Assembly: GCA_021234155.1 (NCBI GenBank)
Contig: JAJEKV010000014.1
Coordinates: 7,831,563-7,895,562 of the forward strand
Origin: Isoetes taiwanensis
Lineage: Eukaryota > Streptophyta > Lycopodiopsida > Isoetales > Isoetaceae
Direction: 5' to 3'
DNA: 64,000 bases
The position numbers were made by a program, and so were the translations under genes. How positions within the stretch are numbered: the first letter of the stretch is position 1; every line of letters begins with the position of its first letter. Of this stretch, positions 61,801 to 64,000 are shown in pieces. Below the pieces are notes generated by a model. It saw nothing but the letters and a program-made list of their open reading frames with translations, made no database searches and was not told where the DNA came from.

Positions 61801-63040
61801 AATGGCCTGTTCTCTCAGGGGCCTATGCTGTTTAGAATGAAACCTATATCCGTGGTTAGAAATAAGGACATGGTTGAAACCATTCGGTCATACCTGGATC
61901 TGCTTCATGAGCATTTCAAGGGGAGGAAGACAAATGGAAGCAGTAAAGACGACGAGGACGAGGGAGACCAAGCTGACGTAGACGTGAATGTCGAAGGTTT
62001 AGACAAGGATGCTGCCGAACACATTCTTGAGAATCTGAGATTGAGGTGAGTTTACTTTGCTCTATCGGTGTTTCTCGACTTCATGAGTCGAGAAAACTTC
62101 GTTCCTTTCAATACCTTTTTCTTTTTCATTCTCGACTTCGCGAGTCGAGAAAACTCGTTCCTTTTCGGACGGATGTCATCATTTCGGGGAGTTCCATGTC
62201 AACGACTCGGATCATTGTCATTGGATACGGGCGGTTCCACGTCGAGGAGGAGAGTGCACTCCACAAAGACAATCGAGCAAGACACGCTCCACGGCCCGAA
62301 AAAAGGACCGAAAAGATAATGATCCGCATTTGGATCCGATGATGAACCAGGAAATATGGTGAGCCAAACTCCAAGCGGGATCGGCTGGTCCCGCCAAGCT
62401 TGTAATATTTGGCGTCAATGGAGTATTAGCTGCGGTATACCACGATAAAGGCGTCCCGAGATTAACACCTCGCAGATCCAGAGCCCGAAGCGGAGCATAA
62501 AATAGTGTATCCGAGGCCTAGAGCTAAGGAAATTATTGAATGGTGCATTGAGCGAGGGGATCGAAGTGGGCATATGGTCTTGTATGGCAAAGAAAAAATA
62601 TTGTCAATGTTCTTGGTGTTCTCGGCATTTCAGTTTTGAAGTTCAAGTTCGTTTGGGGAAGCGAAAAGGGTCGAGCATGTGTCGGACCTCGATCCACCCA
62701 TCACAAGGGGAAGCCTATAATGGTGAAAAGGGTGGGCCGGGGTTTTATGAGCAATTCAGGACTATGGCAAACACAACACGCTGATCATAGACGACTCCGC
62801 CTACAAGTGCTATCATAGCAGCGCCAAAATACAATCATTGCTAAGCCATATCGACCTGAAGAATATGAGACGGATAGGTGGTTGTCCTTCGGACTGTGTC
62901 CTGTCTTGGCGGAATCCCTCTTTGCCATTCTTGTCGCCGATGTGATTAGGAACTATCCGAGCCTCACGGAACCCGATCCAGAGAGCAAGGCGATCATGAA
63001 AGCTATGGACGACAAATATTTTGGTGAACAAGAAGAGTGA
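58882..63040 (+). CDS. Unrecognised multi-exon gene: degenerate DNA-methyltransferase-like region plus FCP1-like HAD domain
   Basis: Start ATG 58,882 (MATGSKKRGRGG, basic, probably nuclear). Clear introns: 58,962-59,026; donor 59,288 to an acceptor at 59,540-59,568; 60,172-60,421; and one from 62,046. An exon at 59,027-59,287 contains GRTPFFVIEGLETELLDTPA and WWYVEVSTSGKEKD; 59,640-59,988 and 60,480-60,750 (EKLCGMFSLEGREDDE) are unfamiliar. The long frame 61,357-62,045 has FSFLVFCMPGNQ, then RPRVIKYFITSLVEEDQIVC, EWYMNGL and SVVRNKDMVETIRSYLDLL. This is the layout of the C-terminal motif-I half of N4/N6 DNA methyltransferases (D-x-F-x-G-x-G and E-x-D), with key residues replaced. The end, 62,390-63,040, has KLVIFGVNGVLAAV, GIEVGIWSCMAKK, a V-N-V-L-G-V-L/K-F-V-W-G block and TLIIDDSAYK, the order of FCP1/NLI-interacting HAD phosphatases. 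Stop at 63,038. Several single-base frame slips. Function unknown. Confidence 0.55.
60195..60383. repeat. Palindrome family, cluster 2 (4 copies, intronic)
   Basis: Copies at 60,195-60,218, 60,254-60,275, 60,309-60,333 and 60,363-60,383, all inside the intron 60,172-60,421 of the MTase/FCP1-like gene, every 50-60 bases. Centres are CGCG, CGCT, CGCG and CATG. Confidence 0.9.
62071..62153. repeat. Palindrome family, cluster 3 (2 copies, intronic)
   Basis: Copies at 62,071-62,095 (centre CATG) and 62,128-62,153 (centre CGCG), just downstream of the splice donor at 62,046. Confidence 0.9.
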
Positions 63041-63137
63041 CCTCTGCTTTCAGATAGTCAAATTGTGTGAATATTGTAAACAAACGTGAAATGTATTGAA
63101 CATTTTGTAATGAGTATACTTGTATATTGAGTTTTCA
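63041..63137 (+). other. Probable 3' untranslated region
   Basis: Follows the stop codon at 63,038-63,040. Contains TTGTAAACAA and TGTAATGAGTATACTTG, plausible plant polyadenylation context, but no canonical AATAAA. Confidence 0.3.
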
Positions 63138-63897
63138 ATGCCTTTCTCGACTCATGAGTCGAGAAAGGCATGCATTAGAGGTAATTTGAGATCTCCTTTT
63201 GTCCCCATAAGAATCCTCCAATAGAATGAGTACTCTACATCAAACTGCAATTAATGCAGCATTAACAACTTCATTGCTGTCGTTTTTTCCCTATAACTTT
63301 TGATCTACTCATGAAAATGCTGCGGCGTTTGTTATGCAGAATGAAAAGATCTTTCAAGTGATATATGGTTATGATGTATTTCAATACAAGCCATATGTGT
63401 TAACTTTAAAAAATATGGTTTTTTGCTATTTTCTTATATATTTACATCCCAAAAGATATAACAATGGGTTGTCATTAGAAAGATCTTGAGGAGACGAATC
63501 CATTGCCACAAATAGTGTTCGAATCGGAGTTTTTGATCAAAAGTTATAGTAGAAAGATGACACTGCAAAAGTTAGTTAGAACTGCATTAATTACTGCTGC
63601 CACATAATACTGGAATAAAATACACTGGAGCTCTTCTCTTATTGGACAGTTTAAAAAGCTGATGTGGCTTTTTAAGCATCCCTTAATGGGACAAAATGAG
63701 ATCTCAAATTACCTCTAATGCTTGTCCTGTTGATGAGACCATTTGTATGTTTGATTGTGTGACTGGATGCAGCCACAATGTATTATGATGATGCTTCTAC
63801 GTTGCGTTTCCTGGGCCTTTCTCGACTCGCGAGTCGAGAAAGGCACTGGTTGTACTTTCACTTTTATGGGCCTTTCTCGACTCGCGAGTCGAGAAAG
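63138..63897. repeat. Palindrome family, cluster 4 (3 perfect copies)
   Basis: 63,138-63,171 is a perfect 34-base palindrome (half ATGCCTTTCTCGACTCA). 63,815-63,844 is a perfect 30-base one (half GCCTTTCTCGACTCG). 63,872-63,897 is a perfect 26-base one (half CTTTCTCGACTCG). These are the best-preserved members in the window and lie 3' of the gene, split by the MITE at 63,168-63,723. Confidence 0.95.
63168..63723. mobile_element. Fold-back MITE with long imperfect inverted arms (~555 bp)
   Basis: The left arm GCATTAGAGGTAATTTGAG, then ATCTCCTTTTGTCCCC, is repeated inverted at the right (GGGACAAAATGAGAT, CTCAAATTACCTCTAATGC). Further inward, AATTAATGCAG, CTATAACTTTTGATC and AGATCTTTC occur in both arms in inverted order, so the arms span roughly 200-250 bases each. 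No ORF. The left end touches the perfect palindrome at 63,138-63,171. A target duplication was not identified. Confidence 0.75.
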
Positions 63898-64000
63898 ACA
63901 CTACTTCCCACGTCATTGGATGCAGTTGTATGGAATGAATGTTCTCCATTGTAATTTGATTTCAACATTCTTTTCTTCGTTTTGACTAATGGCACCGTAA

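Noticed and set aside
56831-63897. Palindrome array considered as a CRISPR array
   Set aside because: The genome is a plant's, spacings are irregular, copies fall in introns, and there are no cas genes.

Overview
The window is nuclear DNA of a land plant, most likely a flowering plant. The evidence is GT-AG introns, a plant-type GT31 galactosyltransferase carrying a galectin domain, chromodomain Ty3/gypsy retroelements, a LINE-type retroelement, several MITEs and abundant satellite-like repeats. I cannot name the species. There are no bacterial-style operons, CRISPR arrays or recognisable tRNA or rRNA genes.

Layout. 1-3,600: non-coding, with the first copy of a ~180-bp direct repeat. 3,620-12,945: a rearranged Ty3/gypsy chromovirus. 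Its internal region (gag, zinc knuckle, protease, RT, RNase H, integrase, chromodomain) reads on the minus strand, but its two LTRs are inverted relative to each other. 12,950-18,400: repeat debris and a 35-unit perfect ATCT microsatellite. 18,557-20,884: a non-autonomous inverted-repeat DNA transposon with an array of GTGATTCC-type repeats, sitting inside a ~65-bp minisatellite. 22,679-25,291: a multi-exon GALT1-like beta-1,3-galactosyltransferase gene (+ strand), with conserved splice sites but several single-base frame breaks. 26,500-27,070: a truncated LINE. 28,589-41,321: a 12.7-kb Ty3/gypsy element on the minus strand with two direct LTRs, a polypurine tract, gag-pol, extra ORFs upstream of gag, and four copies of a ~70-bp hairpin-ended repeat. 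43,560-44,840: a second, longer copy of the same LINE family. 48,834-49,242 and 51,285-51,598: two MITEs. 52,555-55,115: a degenerate gene on the minus strand with DDE-transposase-like motifs (DUF7869-like). 56,265-56,587: two small exons that could begin a kinesin-like motor gene. 56,831-63,897: a domain filled with about 17 copies of an imperfect to perfect palindrome built from TTCTCGACT and its complement. The palindromes surround, and lie in the introns of, an unrecognised multi-exon gene (58,882-63,040, + strand). Its product appears to join a degenerate SAM-dependent DNA-methyltransferase-like region to a C-terminal FCP1/NLI-type HAD phosphatase-like domain.

The palindrome family plus its unusual gene is the part of the window most likely to be undescribed.

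A caution applies throughout. All protein-coding stretches, host-like and transposon alike, stay readable at amino-acid level but change frame every 100-300 bases by single-base gains or losses. The two LTRs of the 28.6-41.3 kb element also differ largely by small indels. This looks at least partly like uncorrected sequencing or assembly indels, so 'pseudogene' calls are provisional.
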